59,715 nt of DNA, from positions 1 through 59,715 of the forward strand of contig CAYQZV010000011.1 of assembly GCA_964422145.1 (NCBI GenBank), given 5' to 3'. The notes under the pieces were generated by a model. It made no database searches. It saw only the letters and a list, made by a program, of their open reading frames with translations, and was not told where the DNA came from. This stretch comes from JACNKV01 sp964422145 (lineage in GTDB: Bacteria > Fidelibacterota > Marinisomatia > Marinisomatales > JACNKV01). How positions within the stretch are numbered: the stretch's first letter is position 1; every line of letters begins with the position of its first letter. This document shows positions 7,924 to 18,317 of this stretch, in pieces. The translations under genes and the position numbers were made by a program.

Positions 7924-9192
7924 TTAAACGAATTCTTTGAACCACCGAATGATTCCTCCGATGATATTTTTAAATGAGCCCTTATCTTCTGAATATTGAC
8001 TTTCGTCATGGAAAAGGCTCCATTGAACCAGCCCGATCACGCTTGAATGCGAGGTGGTAGATGCAATATCCACTTCACCGCTGATTCGTTTCGGGATACC
8101 AATTCTAACACGCAGATTCAGTGTTTCTTCGGCTAAGCTTGCAAGATTTTTCAATCGTGCACCGCCACCGGTAAGCACTAATCCGTATGTAAGGTGTTCA
8201 TGGATATCCGCTCGTGAAATTTCTCTGGCGATCAGCTGGAGTAATTCCACCATTCTTGCTTCGACATATCTGGAAACTTCATGCTCAGATATCTGTCGTT
8301 TGACCTCACCGGTTTTAACGGGTAGGTCGAAAAATAATTCCGGGGATGCCATCGATGCTTTCGCCGATGCGTATTTTAATTTGATCTGTTCGGCATCATC
8401 TTTGCCGACTTGAAGCATAACAGCAATATCATTCGTCACACTGCTTGCCCCCAAAGGGATAACTGCTGTATGCCGAACACCGTGATCAAAATACACAGCG
8501 ATATCGGTTGTCCCCGCTCCGATATTCACAACCGCTACACCTAATTCTTTTTCATCTTCATCAACGGTTGCTACAGCGGATGCCATTCCTTCAAACACTA
8601 AATTTTCTACCGTTAACCCGAGTTCTTCCACGCATCCGACCAAATTCGCAGCAGATGACGTCGCCATCGTTACAAGATGAACACGTGCTTCCAATCGCCG
8701 ACCTGACATCCCGATCGGGTCTTTATTCCCCGTCATTGTATCGATAACATATTCCTGTGGTAAAGTGTGCAGGATATCACGATCAACAGGAAATGATATC
8801 GCTTTTGCTAATTCCAACACCTGGCGGACATGATCCATGGTGATCTCATTTTCAGACGGTAATTGTGCATTCCCGCTTTTTTGTATAGCAATCGCACCTT
8901 GCGTATTGATCCCGCGGATATGATCTCCGGATATTGACACAAACACTTTATTCGCTTTAATCCCTGCCATCGTTTCAGCATCGGTAAGAGCGTGTTCAAT
9001 CTGCTCGATGATCTGATCCCGATGGATGATGGAACCTTGTTTGATGCCCGTAGAGGGTGCTGACCCCACCCCTAATAACGTGGCTTCGTTGGTTTCCAAA
9101 TTGATTTCAGCAATAGCACAACGAATCCGGAATGTCCCAATATCAATTCCTATTTTAATGGTTTTGTCCTGCGACTTATTTAATGGTTTCAT
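7924..9192 (-). CDS. ftsA: Cell division protein FtsA
   Basis: The 422-residue actin-fold ATPase has IGIDIGTFRIRCAIAEI at the N-terminus, VVNIGAGTTDIAVY in the second phosphate-binding loop and YGLVLTGGGARLKNL. The C-terminus (FKNIIGGIIRWFKEFV) is an amphipathic helix that would tether it to the inner membrane. It anchors FtsZ filaments and links them to the later division proteins. Its start overlaps the ftsQ stop by four bases (ATGA). Confidence 0.97.
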   Translation of the reverse strand: MKPLNKSQDKTIKIGIDIGTFRIRCAIAEINLETNEATLLGVGSAPSTGIKQGSIIHRDQIIEQIEHALTDAETMAGIKANKVFVSISGDHIRGINTQGAIAIQKSGNAQLPSENEITMDHVRQVLELAKAISFPVDRDILHTLPQEYVIDTMTGNKDPIGMSGRRLEARVHLVTMATSSAANLVGCVEELGLTVENLVFEGMASAVATVDEDEKELGVAVVNIGAGTTDIAVYFDHGVRHTAVIPLGASSVTNDIAVMLQVGKDDAEQIKLKYASAKASMASPELFFDLPVKTGEVKRQISEHEVSRYVEARMVELLQLIAREISRADIHEHLTYGLVLTGGGARLKNLASLAEETLNLRVRIGIPKRISGEVDIASTTSHSSVIGLVQWSLFHDESQYSEDKGSFKNIIGGIIRWFKEFV

Positions 9193-9953
9193 GATCGACG
9201 CTCTCTAACCACGACTTGGTTATTATACCTAAGATTTATCATAGAGTAATCAGTTAACAATCTCTTTGAAGACAATGTGTGTTGAAATTGGTCAAGGATA
9301 GCTAATTTTTTATAAATATCCTCTTGTCCAAGTAATATAAGAGTTGGTTTTTCAAGTAGAATGATCTCGAATTCATCGTGAGTGTTTAATCGAAATTCAG
9401 AGATGTTATTATAGATGATCGGATAAGAATTCTGGATGTGAGTAATGATCTTTGTTCCTTCACGGACTTTTGACGAAAGAGTGGTCTTTCCGAGAGGGAA
9501 GAGGTTTGTTGTTTCGTTAAACCCGGATAAGATCGGCAGGTTCTGTTCCATGGCTTTATCGATGGCCGGCAAGACGACGGCATTTTGATCAATAAACATG
9601 ATCGGATTAGTATTGATCATAGCGATCGGCGTGCGTTCCATCAACTCAATAAACAGCGTATTCGGAAACCGTTTGCTGATCCGAGCAGCTTGAATGAAAT
9701 ATTCACTTTCCAGGGATGCACTTAATTTATCTTCATCGATATCAAAGATCGGCGTTCCGGTAAATGGATGAACATATTTTGTATAATCACTGACGGACGT
9801 TAGATGATTCCCGGTGATATGAATTGTTTTAAGAGACAATTTGTGAGTGTATGAACCCCACGAATATGCACCGTACGTCAACAATGAACATGTCGCGGTG
9901 AGAAAGATACCCAGTATCGTTCTAAAGGAAATCATGTGTTGTATTATTTTCAT
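9189..9953 (-). CDS. ftsQ: Cell division protein FtsQ (POTRA domain)
   Basis: The 254-residue product has an N-terminal membrane segment (SFRTILGIFLTATCSLLTYGAY) followed by a periplasmic POTRA domain (LKTIHITGNHLTSVSDYTKY and ISKRFPNTLFIELMERTPIAMI) and a beta domain. Sequence conservation in this family is low, but the layout and the position between murB and ftsA are decisive. It joins FtsL in the division complex. ATGA overlaps link it to both neighbours. Confidence 0.92.
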   Translation of the reverse strand: MKIIQHMISFRTILGIFLTATCSLLTYGAYSWGSYTHKLSLKTIHITGNHLTSVSDYTKYVHPFTGTPIFDIDEDKLSASLESEYFIQAARISKRFPNTLFIELMERTPIAMINTNPIMFIDQNAVVLPAIDKAMEQNLPILSGFNETTNLFPLGKTTLSSKVREGTKIITHIQNSYPIIYNNISEFRLNTHDEFEIILLEKPTLILLGQEDIYKKLAILDQFQHTLSSKRLLTDYSMINLRYNNQVVVRERRS

Positions 9954-10861
9954 ACAGCAAGACTCCCTTCTTTAAAGCCGATTAATTTAATTTCCAATTC
10001 CAAGTCAATCTCAAATTTTTCTTTGACTGCCGATCTGGTTTGCCGAATCAGAGATAAAATATCTGAAGCCTTGGCAGTTCCGGTATTCACAAAAAAGTTT
10101 GCATGTTTTTCAGAGATTTGTGCATCACCGGATGACAGTCCCTTTAGACCGGCTTGATCGATGAGATAACCGGCTGCGAACTTGGTCGGGTTTTTAAAAA
10201 CGCTGCCTGCAGATCGCATGGATAACGGTTGTGAAGATTTTCGTTTTTCCCGTGCAAGTTTCATATTGCGTTCGACGTCATCTTTTAATCCAGTCGGAAA
10301 AGTAAAATCAGCCCGGAGTAAAATAACATCTTTGGAAAGAGATGATCTCCGGTATTCAAATGAGATATCTTTGGATGGAATGGTTATCACATCCCCATTA
10401 TGGTTCATCACATCTACTGACGTTAGATGAACAGAAATTTCCTGATTGTATGCTCCGGCATTCATGTAAATTGCTCCGCCGACAGTACCGGGAATGCCTA
10501 CAAGGCTCTCACAACCGCTTAATTGATGGGTAGAGGCCGTTTTTACCAGTTTCCCCAACATGACACCGGCTCCGACAGAAACGCGTGTTCCTTTGACGTT
10601 TATGGCATTAAATTGATTTCCCAAACGGATCACGATTCCGCGAATACCGTCGTCAGAAACTAATAGGTTCGAACCGGAGCCCATTATCGTAGTTGGAATC
10701 GAATGCTCCTCGGTAAATTGGAATATCATCCGTAAATCGTGTTCATCCTTGGGAATGACAAATGCATCAGCCGGACCGCCGATACCATACGTCGTGTGTC
10801 GACTCATTGGCTCGTTCAGTAAACACGTTCCGGTTAGGATATTTTGTAATTCACTAACCAT
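9950..10861 (-). CDS. murB: UDP-N-acetylenolpyruvoylglucosamine reductase MurB
   Basis: The 303-residue flavoprotein reduces the enolpyruvyl group of UDP-GlcNAc-enolpyruvate to UDP-MurNAc. FAD-binding motifs are visible: HTTYGIGGPADAFV, GSGSNLLVSDDGIRG, and GIPGTVGGAIYMNAGAYNQE. The catalytic serine lies in RSAGSVFKNP and the C-terminal glutamate in LELEIKLIGF. The length suits the shorter (type II) class. It overlaps murC by eight bases and ftsQ by four. Confidence 0.96.
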   Translation of the reverse strand: MVSELQNILTGTCLLNEPMSRHTTYGIGGPADAFVIPKDEHDLRMIFQFTEEHSIPTTIMGSGSNLLVSDDGIRGIVIRLGNQFNAINVKGTRVSVGAGVMLGKLVKTASTHQLSGCESLVGIPGTVGGAIYMNAGAYNQEISVHLTSVDVMNHNGDVITIPSKDISFEYRRSSLSKDVILLRADFTFPTGLKDDVERNMKLAREKRKSSQPLSMRSAGSVFKNPTKFAAGYLIDQAGLKGLSSGDAQISEKHANFFVNTGTAKASDILSLIRQTRSAVKEKFEIDLELEIKLIGFKEGSLAV

Positions 10862-12242
10862 GGACAGGATGATCCTTTAAATAATTTGTGAGTTGTTCAC
10901 TGTAGCGCCAAATGGTTCCGGCCCCCATGGTGATGATCATATCTCCAGGCTTTGAGATCGACTGAATTTCAGTACAAAGATTGTCTAAATCATCTAAATA
11001 AATCACATGCGGGTGACCTAACTCTGCAACGGAATTTGTAATGAGTTCGCCGGTTACCCCGGGAATGGATTCTTCTCGTGCCGGATAAATATTGGTTACG
11101 ATTAGGATATCGCTTTCCATGAAAGCTTTTGCAAAATCTGCGTGAAAATCACGTGTCCGTGAAAATAGATGCGGTTGAAATACGGCAATGATTCTTCGGT
11201 CCCAGCCGGATTTTGCGGCTTGCAGTGTTGCTGAAACTTCGGTTGGGTGATGAGCATAATCATCAATGATGATAATATCCTGTTCGATCCCTTTTTGCTC
11301 GAACCGTCTTTTTACACCCGAATATCCGACCAACCCTTGGACAATTTCTTCAAATGATACCCCCAATTCAATTCCGAGAGCGATAGCCGCTAAAGAATTC
11401 AGAATGTTGTGTTCTCCGGGAACATGAAGACTCACCTTACCTAGGATGTCATGATTGTGCACGACCGTGAAGGTGGTTTGAGCTTCTGTGAAATGCAGAT
11501 CAATCGCACGAATTTGAGCATCCTCTGAAAAACCGTAAGTAATAACCGGCCGTTTAATTTCCGGTAAAATATGCTGAAGGGAATCAGAATCGATACAAGC
11601 AATCACAACGCCGTAAAAAGGTACCGAATTGCTGAACTGAATGAATGAATTTTCAAGATCCTCTAAGTTTTCGTAGCAATCTGTGTGCTCTAATTCAATG
11701 TTTGTAATAATGGCGATGGTGGGCCGTAATGCTAAGAAGCTGCGGTCATATTCATCCGCTTCAACGACGATCAAATCCCCGGCACCCAGCACAGAGTTTG
11801 TGTCGAGCTTTTTCACCAAACCGCCGACGACCAAAGTCGGATCCAAATCTGCTTCGGTCAAAACTGTTCCGATAATCGACGACGTGGATGTTTTTCCGTG
11901 TGTTCCTGCCACACCAATGCTTGTTTCTTTAACCGCGATCAATTCACCCAACATCTCGGCTCTACGGATAACAGGGATTCCACGTTTTTTCGCTTCAACA
12001 ATTTCCGGGTTATCCTGTTTCACTGCACTGGAGTAAACCAACACATCCGCATCGGTTAAATTGGACGCATCATGTCCTTTCAAGATCACAGCGCCTTTAT
12101 CTTTGAGATTCTGAATGATCTCTGAATCAGCGAGATCAGACCCGGATACCTTAAAGTCCAGATTGATCAGCAACTCAGCAATTCCGCTCATTCCAATACC
12201 GCCGATTCCGACAAAATGTACTTTTTTTACTTTTCTAAACAT
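10854..12242 (-). CDS. murC: UDP-N-acetylmuramate--L-alanine ligase MurC
   Basis: The 462-residue Mur ligase starts at ATG 12242, which overlaps the murG stop by eight bases and gives the family N-terminus KKVHFVGIGGIGMSGIAELL. The frame extends 24 codons further upstream into murG, but that part looks unlike MurC. The ATP loop is GVAGTHGKTSTSSIIG; EADEYDRSFL and DDYAHHPTEV are MurC hallmarks. It adds L-alanine to UDP-MurNAc, the first step of the peptide stem. Confidence 0.97.
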   Translation of the reverse strand: MFRKVKKVHFVGIGGIGMSGIAELLINLDFKVSGSDLADSEIIQNLKDKGAVILKGHDASNLTDADVLVYSSAVKQDNPEIVEAKKRGIPVIRRAEMLGELIAVKETSIGVAGTHGKTSTSSIIGTVLTEADLDPTLVVGGLVKKLDTNSVLGAGDLIVVEADEYDRSFLALRPTIAIITNIELEHTDCYENLEDLENSFIQFSNSVPFYGVVIACIDSDSLQHILPEIKRPVITYGFSEDAQIRAIDLHFTEAQTTFTVVHNHDILGKVSLHVPGEHNILNSLAAIALGIELGVSFEEIVQGLVGYSGVKRRFEQKGIEQDIIIIDDYAHHPTEVSATLQAAKSGWDRRIIAVFQPHLFSRTRDFHADFAKAFMESDILIVTNIYPAREESIPGVTGELITNSVAELGHPHVIYLDDLDNLCTEIQSISKPGDMIITMGAGTIWRYSEQLTNYLKDHPVHG

Positions 12243-13338
12243 GAGGTTTTGCCAATCGAAGAATATGGTTAACGATAGATGAAGTCGCATCCGGTTTGCC
12301 GAGAGAAGCAGCATGATCAGCCATTTCAGCCAATTTGCTTTTCTTTTTGAATAACTTCATTACGGTATAGAAAAGTGCGTCAGGCGTGAGAGATTCCTCT
12401 TCAATCATTTCTGCCGCATTCGCTTTAATCAGCGATTGAGCATTTTTCATTTGATGATCCCCGGCCGCAGAAGGGAAGGGGACTAAAATACTTGGTTTTC
12501 CGCACAAGGTAATTTCAGATAATGTCAATGCACCGGCTCGAGAAATCACAAGATCGGCTAAAGCGTAGGCATCAGCCATATGATCGATAAACGGTACTAC
12601 TCTAATTGTCGCACTATCGTGATGACGCAATCCAGAATATTGCCAATGACCGGTTTGCCAAAGGATTTGAATGCCTTTCTCTGATAATTTTTCAGCAGTT
12701 TTATCCATGACTTTATTCAATGCTGCCGATCCTTGACTTCCGCCAAACAGGAAGATAGTTTTTTTCTCAGGATTCAACTGGAAATTAGCATAGGCTTTAT
12801 CTCGATGTCCGTTTTGAATTCCTTTGCGAATCGGATTCCCCGTCAAAGAACACTCTCTGTTTAAATAGTATTTTGCTTCTTCAAATGCAATGCAGACCTC
12901 ATCCGCTTTGGACGCATATAACCGGGTTGTGATTCCGGGATATGAATTCTGTTCCTGAAGTAAAACCGGAGTCTGCTTGCGAATTGCATATTTAATCGGA
13001 ATCGCGCTGGCATATCCACCCGTCCCGACAACGATGTGCGGCATGAACTGCTGAAAGAGCGATTCAGTAATATTCATGGATTTTATATACCGCATCGGAA
13101 GTTTGAGATTTTGTTTGATGGATCGCAAACTTAAACTTCTCTGGATTCCACGGATAGGAACAAGCGTATGAGGTAACCCGCGAACAGGGAGAACATCCGC
13201 TTCAATTCCAAATGTCGATCCCATGTAATGAATATTGATCCGAGGATCGTGGGATTGCAACGATTCTCCGATTGCAATGGCTGGGAATAAATGCCCGCCC
13301 GTTCCGCCGCCGGCTATGATAATACGAAGATCAGCCAT
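12235..13338 (-). CDS. murG: UDP-GlcNAc:lipid I GlcNAc transferase MurG
   Basis: The 367-residue GT28 glycosyltransferase turns lipid I into lipid II at the inner face of the membrane. The N-terminal glycine loop GGGTGGHLFPAIAIGE, the LLQEQNSYPGITTRLY segment, FLFGGSQGSAALN and the nucleotide-sugar site ISRAGALTLSEI are all present. It overlaps ftsW by eight bases and murC by eight bases. Confidence 0.97.
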   Translation of the reverse strand: MADLRIIIAGGGTGGHLFPAIAIGESLQSHDPRINIHYMGSTFGIEADVLPVRGLPHTLVPIRGIQRSLSLRSIKQNLKLPMRYIKSMNITESLFQQFMPHIVVGTGGYASAIPIKYAIRKQTPVLLQEQNSYPGITTRLYASKADEVCIAFEEAKYYLNRECSLTGNPIRKGIQNGHRDKAYANFQLNPEKKTIFLFGGSQGSAALNKVMDKTAEKLSEKGIQILWQTGHWQYSGLRHHDSATIRVVPFIDHMADAYALADLVISRAGALTLSEITLCGKPSILVPFPSAAGDHQMKNAQSLIKANAAEMIEEESLTPDALFYTVMKLFKKKSKLAEMADHAASLGKPDATSSIVNHILRLAKPHV

Positions 13339-14485
13339 GGATCATTGACCTCCAACCACGCTTTGCAGCAATAGAACGTTTGGACTGACTAATATTGAGC
13401 AGGATTCCTATTCCAGCAAGGTTAATAAGCATGCTGGATCCGCCGAAACTGATCAGCGGCATTGGTAATCCGGTGACCGGAAATACATTGGTAACTACCG
13501 CTGCATTCACAAATGCGTATAAAATGAAACTGAATGAAATTCCGATGGCGAGCATGATACCAAATGGATCAGTAGATTGTTTTGCGATTCGAATTCCCCG
13601 TTGGAAGATCAATAAGAATAACGTCAGAATAAATATCCCGCCGATGAACCCTAATTCTTCACCGATGATCGCAAATATGAAATCAGTGTGAGGTTCCGGC
13701 AGAAACAAATTCTTTTCCATGCTGTTTCCTAATCCCAGTCCGAAAAATCCACCGTTACTCAAACTGATAAGCGATTGATGTGTCTGGTATCCGATCGTGG
13801 CTGTTTCCTGATTTCCGCTGAGCCAATCAATTACCCTTGCCCGACGATACGGCTCCATCATCAATACTGGAATACCCACGACAAGTCCGGCTGCTGCGGT
13901 TGCGAACAACTGAGAGAGTTTTGCTCCTCCGGCAAATAACATGATTGCCCCAACAAGCCCGATCATGGCGGCAGTACTAAAATCCGGCTGCAGCACAATC
14001 ACACCCATCAAAACAGCGATGATCATAATCGGCGGTAAAAATCCATGGTAAAAATCTTTGATATGGTCACGTTTTTGGTCGATATAAGCCGCCAAATAGA
14101 TGATAAGAGACAATCGTGCAACATCAGAGGTCTGAATTGAGAACGGTCCGAGATACAGCCATCTGGACGCAGAATTCATCCCTTTGGCAAGATAGATAAG
14201 CTTCGTTGCGACTAAGAGGACAATCGATGCTGTAACCAGCCAAAAGGCAATGGGTTTCAATTTACGGTAATCAACAACCATTAAAACAAACATCACGACG
14301 ACGCTGACCAAAATACGCTTTAAATGCGCAGCAAAGTAAAGTGTGCCGGTACGACCTCCGGATTCGACCAAAGATCGAATTGAGCTGGCACTGTAAAGCA
14401 TGGTCAGTCCAATAATCAACAACAGAGCGATCGCTCCGATGAGGACTTTGTCATAATCTTTGGTAATGATGTTAATGTATTTCAT
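13331..14485 (-). CDS. ftsW: Peptidoglycan glycosyltransferase FtsW (SEDS family)
   Basis: The 384-residue polytopic protein has about ten membrane segments. SEDS landmarks include MLYSASS in the first helix, LQPDFSTAAMIGLVG, the large-loop sequence NGGFFGLGLGNSMEK, LPEPHTDFIFAIIGEELGF and GLPMPLISFGGSSM near the end. It polymerises lipid II at the septum together with the transpeptidase FtsI, encoded in the same cluster. A 12-base gap separates it from murD. Confidence 0.96.
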   Translation of the reverse strand: MKYINIITKDYDKVLIGAIALLLIIGLTMLYSASSIRSLVESGGRTGTLYFAAHLKRILVSVVVMFVLMVVDYRKLKPIAFWLVTASIVLLVATKLIYLAKGMNSASRWLYLGPFSIQTSDVARLSLIIYLAAYIDQKRDHIKDFYHGFLPPIMIIAVLMGVIVLQPDFSTAAMIGLVGAIMLFAGGAKLSQLFATAAAGLVVGIPVLMMEPYRRARVIDWLSGNQETATIGYQTHQSLISLSNGGFFGLGLGNSMEKNLFLPEPHTDFIFAIIGEELGFIGGIFILTLFLLIFQRGIRIAKQSTDPFGIMLAIGISFSFILYAFVNAAVVTNVFPVTGLPMPLISFGGSSMLINLAGIGILLNISQSKRSIAAKRGWRSMIHG

Positions 14486-14497
14486 AATTGAATATGC

Positions 14498-15877
14498 TTA
14501 ACTCATTTTGAGTTGATGAACCCATTGTTTGAATTGATCTCCTCGATCTTCAAAATCAGTAAATTGATCAAAACTCGAACAACCGGGAGACAATAAAACA
14601 ATATCTCCCGGCTGAGAAATGGAGTGACTCATCTCAACAGCATCCTTAAGTCTGTCTGTTTTTTCCAGACTTACCGCATCCCTAAGGGCTGTTTCAATGA
14701 TGTCTTTTGCTTCTCCATATGCAATAACAGTCTTTAAATTGACGGCAGAGGATAAAATCTCGCTAAAATCTCCGCCTTTAAATTTTCCTCCAAGGATAAG
14801 AATAACGGGTTCCTCATAGCTGGCTACCGCAACACAAACTGCGTCGATGTTTGTCGCTTTTGAATCATTGACGTACTTGACGTTGTCCACGGATTTGACA
14901 TATTCCAACCGATGAGGTACACCACAAAATTCTCGCATGACCTTGACAATATTTTCGTTGGGGACGCCCACATAATGTGCGGCTGTTGCTGCAGCAATAA
15001 GATTCGATAAATTGTGCGGCCCCGGAAGTGTTATGTCTTTGAGGTCGATCAAATCAGATCCATCATTAAAGATAATTTTATTGTCGCAGACTTTAAATGG
15101 CGATGTAGAATCTTGGTTGATTGAGAATGAAACTTTCTTTGGTTGAGCTTCTGAAACTTTTTTGTTTAAAATCGGATCATCTGCATAATAAATCAATGTA
15201 TCATCTTCCGATTGGTTTTTGAACATGTTCATTTTCGCATCAACGTAATCATCCATGTCCCCGTACCGATCCAAATGATCCGGTGAAATATTCAGAAACA
15301 CGCAGATATTCGGTTTGAAATGGCGAATGAATTCCATTTGAAAACTGGATATTTCAAGTACAAAAAGACGTTTTGGATCGGGTATATTCTGAAAATCGTC
15401 TAACACTTTACCCGAGAAAGAGATACCCATATTTCCGGCAAGTACAGGATGAATATCATCAGTTTTGCACATTTCAGTTAGTGCATGTACGGTTGTCGTT
15501 TTTCCGTTTGATCCGGTTACAGCAATGATCGGAGCATCCGTAAACCAAGATGTAAATTCAATTTCACCGACAACCGGGATGTCTAAATCTAATGCTTTTT
15601 TAATGAAGGCAGAATCTTTCGGAACGCCGGGAGAAATCACCCACAGATCAGCATCGTAGATCAAATCAGTGTGAGAACCGTACTCGCATTTTATCCCTTT
15701 GTTTTCCAGTAATCTGACATTGGTTTGAACCGTCTCTGACGACCCCGGATCACTCGCAAAAACAATACCTCCCAAATGATGGGCGAGCAAAGCAGCGGAT
15801 ATTCCGCTTCGGCCTAATCCCAGAACGGTGATCCTTTTTCCAGAAAGATTAATGTGATGTCTGTCTTTAATGTTCAT
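14498..15877 (-). CDS. murD: UDP-N-acetylmuramoylalanine--D-glutamate ligase MurD
   Basis: The 459-residue Mur ligase has the N-terminal GKRITVLGLGRSGISAALL, the ATP loop AVTGSNGKTTTVHAL, NISPDHLDRYG and VNDSKATNIDAV. It adds D-glutamate to UDP-MurNAc-L-Ala. ATG 15877 forms a TGATG overlap with the mraY stop; an in-frame GTG one codon upstream (15880) is possible. The C-terminus LSPGCSSFDQFTDFEDRGD is typical. Confidence 0.97.
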   Translation of the reverse strand: MNIKDRHHINLSGKRITVLGLGRSGISAALLAHHLGGIVFASDPGSSETVQTNVRLLENKGIKCEYGSHTDLIYDADLWVISPGVPKDSAFIKKALDLDIPVVGEIEFTSWFTDAPIIAVTGSNGKTTTVHALTEMCKTDDIHPVLAGNMGISFSGKVLDDFQNIPDPKRLFVLEISSFQMEFIRHFKPNICVFLNISPDHLDRYGDMDDYVDAKMNMFKNQSEDDTLIYYADDPILNKKVSEAQPKKVSFSINQDSTSPFKVCDNKIIFNDGSDLIDLKDITLPGPHNLSNLIAAATAAHYVGVPNENIVKVMREFCGVPHRLEYVKSVDNVKYVNDSKATNIDAVCVAVASYEEPVILILGGKFKGGDFSEILSSAVNLKTVIAYGEAKDIIETALRDAVSLEKTDRLKDAVEMSHSISQPGDIVLLSPGCSSFDQFTDFEDRGDQFKQWVHQLKMS

Positions 15878-16980
15878 CACCGAATTTTAAATGTTGTAAG
15901 TGATAACAATGCGAGTAAAATCCCGATGATCCAAAATCGGATCACTACACGTGTTTCCGGCCATCCTTTTAATTCAAAGTGATGATGGATCGGTGCCATA
16001 TTAAACAATCGTTTCCCAATACCGCTTTGTCGTTTTGTCCAGCGGAAATAACCCAGTTGCAGCATCACTGAAACGGCCTCCCAGACAAAAACACCGCCGA
16101 TAATGAATAATAAGAATTCTTTTTTTAAGAGAACCGCTAACGTTCCTAATGCTGCTCCGGATGACAACGACCCGACATCACCCATGAATACTTGTGCCGG
16201 GGCTGCATTGAACCAAAGAAATCCGATGCAGGCTCCCGTCATAGCAGCAGCAAAAACTGTTAATTCACCCGCACCGGGTAAATAAATAATGTTTAGATAT
16301 TCCGAAAAATCGACACGGCCGGTAATGTAAGTGATAGTTGCAAACACCGTGAATGCAATTGCAAGTAAACCGGAAGCTAACCCGTCTAACCCGTCGGTTA
16401 AATTGACTGCATTGGATGTCCCTGTAACGACCAGAATAATAATCAGCGGATAAACCCAGCCAAAATCGATGTACATATTCTTTAGGAACGGAACAAACGT
16501 CGTTGTCCAGTTTCCGTTATATTCAGGGAGATCAAAAATCATGATAGTAATTAAAACACCTAACGTGACTTGACCGATGAGTTTGTAAATAGCGATCAGT
16601 CCCTTTTCCTTCTTTTTGACGACTTTTAAATAATCATCAAGAAATCCAATCGCACCCATCCAAACGGTGGCTAACAAAATGACCTGAATAAAGATATTAT
16701 CCAATTTGCCAAAGAGTAAGGTAGGGAGGAGTACCGAAATTAAAATGAGTACTCCTCCCATGGTCGGCGTGCCCTTCTTCTTGAGATGGGTCTCTGGTCC
16801 GTCAGATCGGATTTCTTCACCAATTTGGTGACGTTGTAGCATGTGGATGATCCACGGACCTATAAGGAAACTTATTCCGAGTGCGGTGATTGCTGCCATC
16901 CCTGATCGAAACGTGATGTATTGAAACAGGTTCAACAGCGACCAATAATCTTTTAATGGATAGAAAAATTGATAGAGCAT
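15877..16980 (-). CDS. mraY: Phospho-MurNAc-pentapeptide transferase MraY
   Basis: The 367-residue protein has about ten membrane segments and joins UDP-MurNAc-pentapeptide to undecaprenyl phosphate, making lipid I. Visible motifs are KKGTPTMGGVLIL, FLDDYLKV, NAVNLTDGLDGLASG, MGDVGSLSSGAALG and MAPIHHHFELKGW, the last being the family's histidine loop. Its start shares one base with the murF stop. Confidence 0.98.
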   Translation of the reverse strand: MLYQFFYPLKDYWSLLNLFQYITFRSGMAAITALGISFLIGPWIIHMLQRHQIGEEIRSDGPETHLKKKGTPTMGGVLILISVLLPTLLFGKLDNIFIQVILLATVWMGAIGFLDDYLKVVKKKEKGLIAIYKLIGQVTLGVLITIMIFDLPEYNGNWTTTFVPFLKNMYIDFGWVYPLIIILVVTGTSNAVNLTDGLDGLASGLLAIAFTVFATITYITGRVDFSEYLNIIYLPGAGELTVFAAAMTGACIGFLWFNAAPAQVFMGDVGSLSSGAALGTLAVLLKKEFLLFIIGGVFVWEAVSVMLQLGYFRWTKRQSGIGKRLFNMAPIHHHFELKGWPETRVVIRFWIIGILLALLSLTTFKIR

Positions 16981-18317
16981 TACCGAGTTAACTCCTTAAC
17001 GATGGTTTCCATTGCCATTCCTCTGGAACCTTTAATCAGAATTGCATCTCCGGGTTTGATGATCGTTTTTAGGAATGAATTACACTCTTCTTTTGATGAA
17101 AAATGTTGATGCAGATAATCATCCGGTAAATGATCGTGTGTGTGTCGGGTTAAATCCCCTACGGTAAAAACACCGTCCAATTCTACACCTGCACATTTTA
17201 TTCCAACGTGTTGATGAGCTCGAATAGATTCTTCTCCTAACTCAAACATATCGCCGAAAATAAAATACCGCTTCCCGGTTGTAGCAAAAGCACTTAAAAA
17301 ATCGATGGCAGATAATGCAGACTCTAAATTAGCATTGTACGTATCATCGATAACTGTAATTTGATTTGCTTGTTTGATTTCACATCTCCCGGACGGAGGA
17401 GCGAAACTGTAAATCTTTTCCTGGAACATATCCCAATCGACATCCATTGTTTTTGCAACCGCAGCACAAGCTAATACATTTTTTGCAAAAGAGATATTTT
17501 GTGAGTTTGTATGAATTTCAATCGAGTCAATGATCAAAGAGATCGTATTATGTTCATCATGAAAAATATCAGCCGGAAAATCACAATTCGGAGTGAATCC
17601 ATAGGAAATTGACTCCCCCGGAATATTTAAATTTTGGATATGATCATCAGATTGATTCACGAATGCAATACCGGACTCCAGCGCGTTAAAAAGTTCTCCT
17701 TTCTCACGGGCAACATTTTCGATCGTTTTGAATCCATCTAAATGCGCCGGTGCAATGTTGGTAATCAATCCGTGAGTGGGCTTTGCGATCTTGCACAAAT
17801 AAGAAATGTCTCCCGGCACGCTGGCTCCCATCTCGATAATAGACATAGAATGTTCGTTTGTCATTGTCAGCAAGGTTAACGGAAGACTGATGGATGTATT
17901 GTAATTGGCTTCTGTAGCGTGCACCGTGAATTCCGGAGAAAAAATGTGTTTTAAAAGTTCTTTCGTTGACGTTTTACCGTTAGACCCGGTAATCCCAATC
18001 ACGGGGATGTCAAACCGGTTTCGCCAATGATGAGCAATCGTTCCGATGGTGGTTAACGGATCGTCAACTTCAATCTGCTGAATATTGACATCACCATTTC
18101 GATGTTTCACTAATGAAGCGACAGCTCCTTTATCTGCAACATCTCTAATAAACTGATGACCATCAACTCGTTCGCCTTGCAATGCGATGAACAGATCTCC
18201 TGACTGAACATTCTGGCTGTTGATCGTAATTCCGGTAACGGGTTTGTCAAATTGAACCCCGGTAATCTCTGTGAAAACGTGTTCAAAAGCGGGTGGATTT
18301 GGTAAGGATATTCTCAT
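16980..18317 (-). CDS. murF: UDP-MurNAc-tripeptide--D-alanyl-D-alanine ligase MurF
   Basis: The 445-residue Mur ligase has TGITINSQNVQSGDLFIALQ, the ATP loop GITGSNGKTSTKELL, MGASVPGDISYL, NIAPAHLDGF and DDTYNANLESA. It adds the D-Ala-D-Ala dipeptide. ATG 18317 gives an ATGA overlap with murE; an in-frame TTG two codons earlier is less likely. No ddl gene for making D-Ala-D-Ala lies in this cluster, so it must be elsewhere in the genome. Confidence 0.96.
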   Translation of the reverse strand: MRISLPNPPAFEHVFTEITGVQFDKPVTGITINSQNVQSGDLFIALQGERVDGHQFIRDVADKGAVASLVKHRNGDVNIQQIEVDDPLTTIGTIAHHWRNRFDIPVIGITGSNGKTSTKELLKHIFSPEFTVHATEANYNTSISLPLTLLTMTNEHSMSIIEMGASVPGDISYLCKIAKPTHGLITNIAPAHLDGFKTIENVAREKGELFNALESGIAFVNQSDDHIQNLNIPGESISYGFTPNCDFPADIFHDEHNTISLIIDSIEIHTNSQNISFAKNVLACAAVAKTMDVDWDMFQEKIYSFAPPSGRCEIKQANQITVIDDTYNANLESALSAIDFLSAFATTGKRYFIFGDMFELGEESIRAHQHVGIKCAGVELDGVFTVGDLTRHTHDHLPDDYLHQHFSSKEECNSFLKTIIKPGDAILIKGSRGMAMETIVKELTR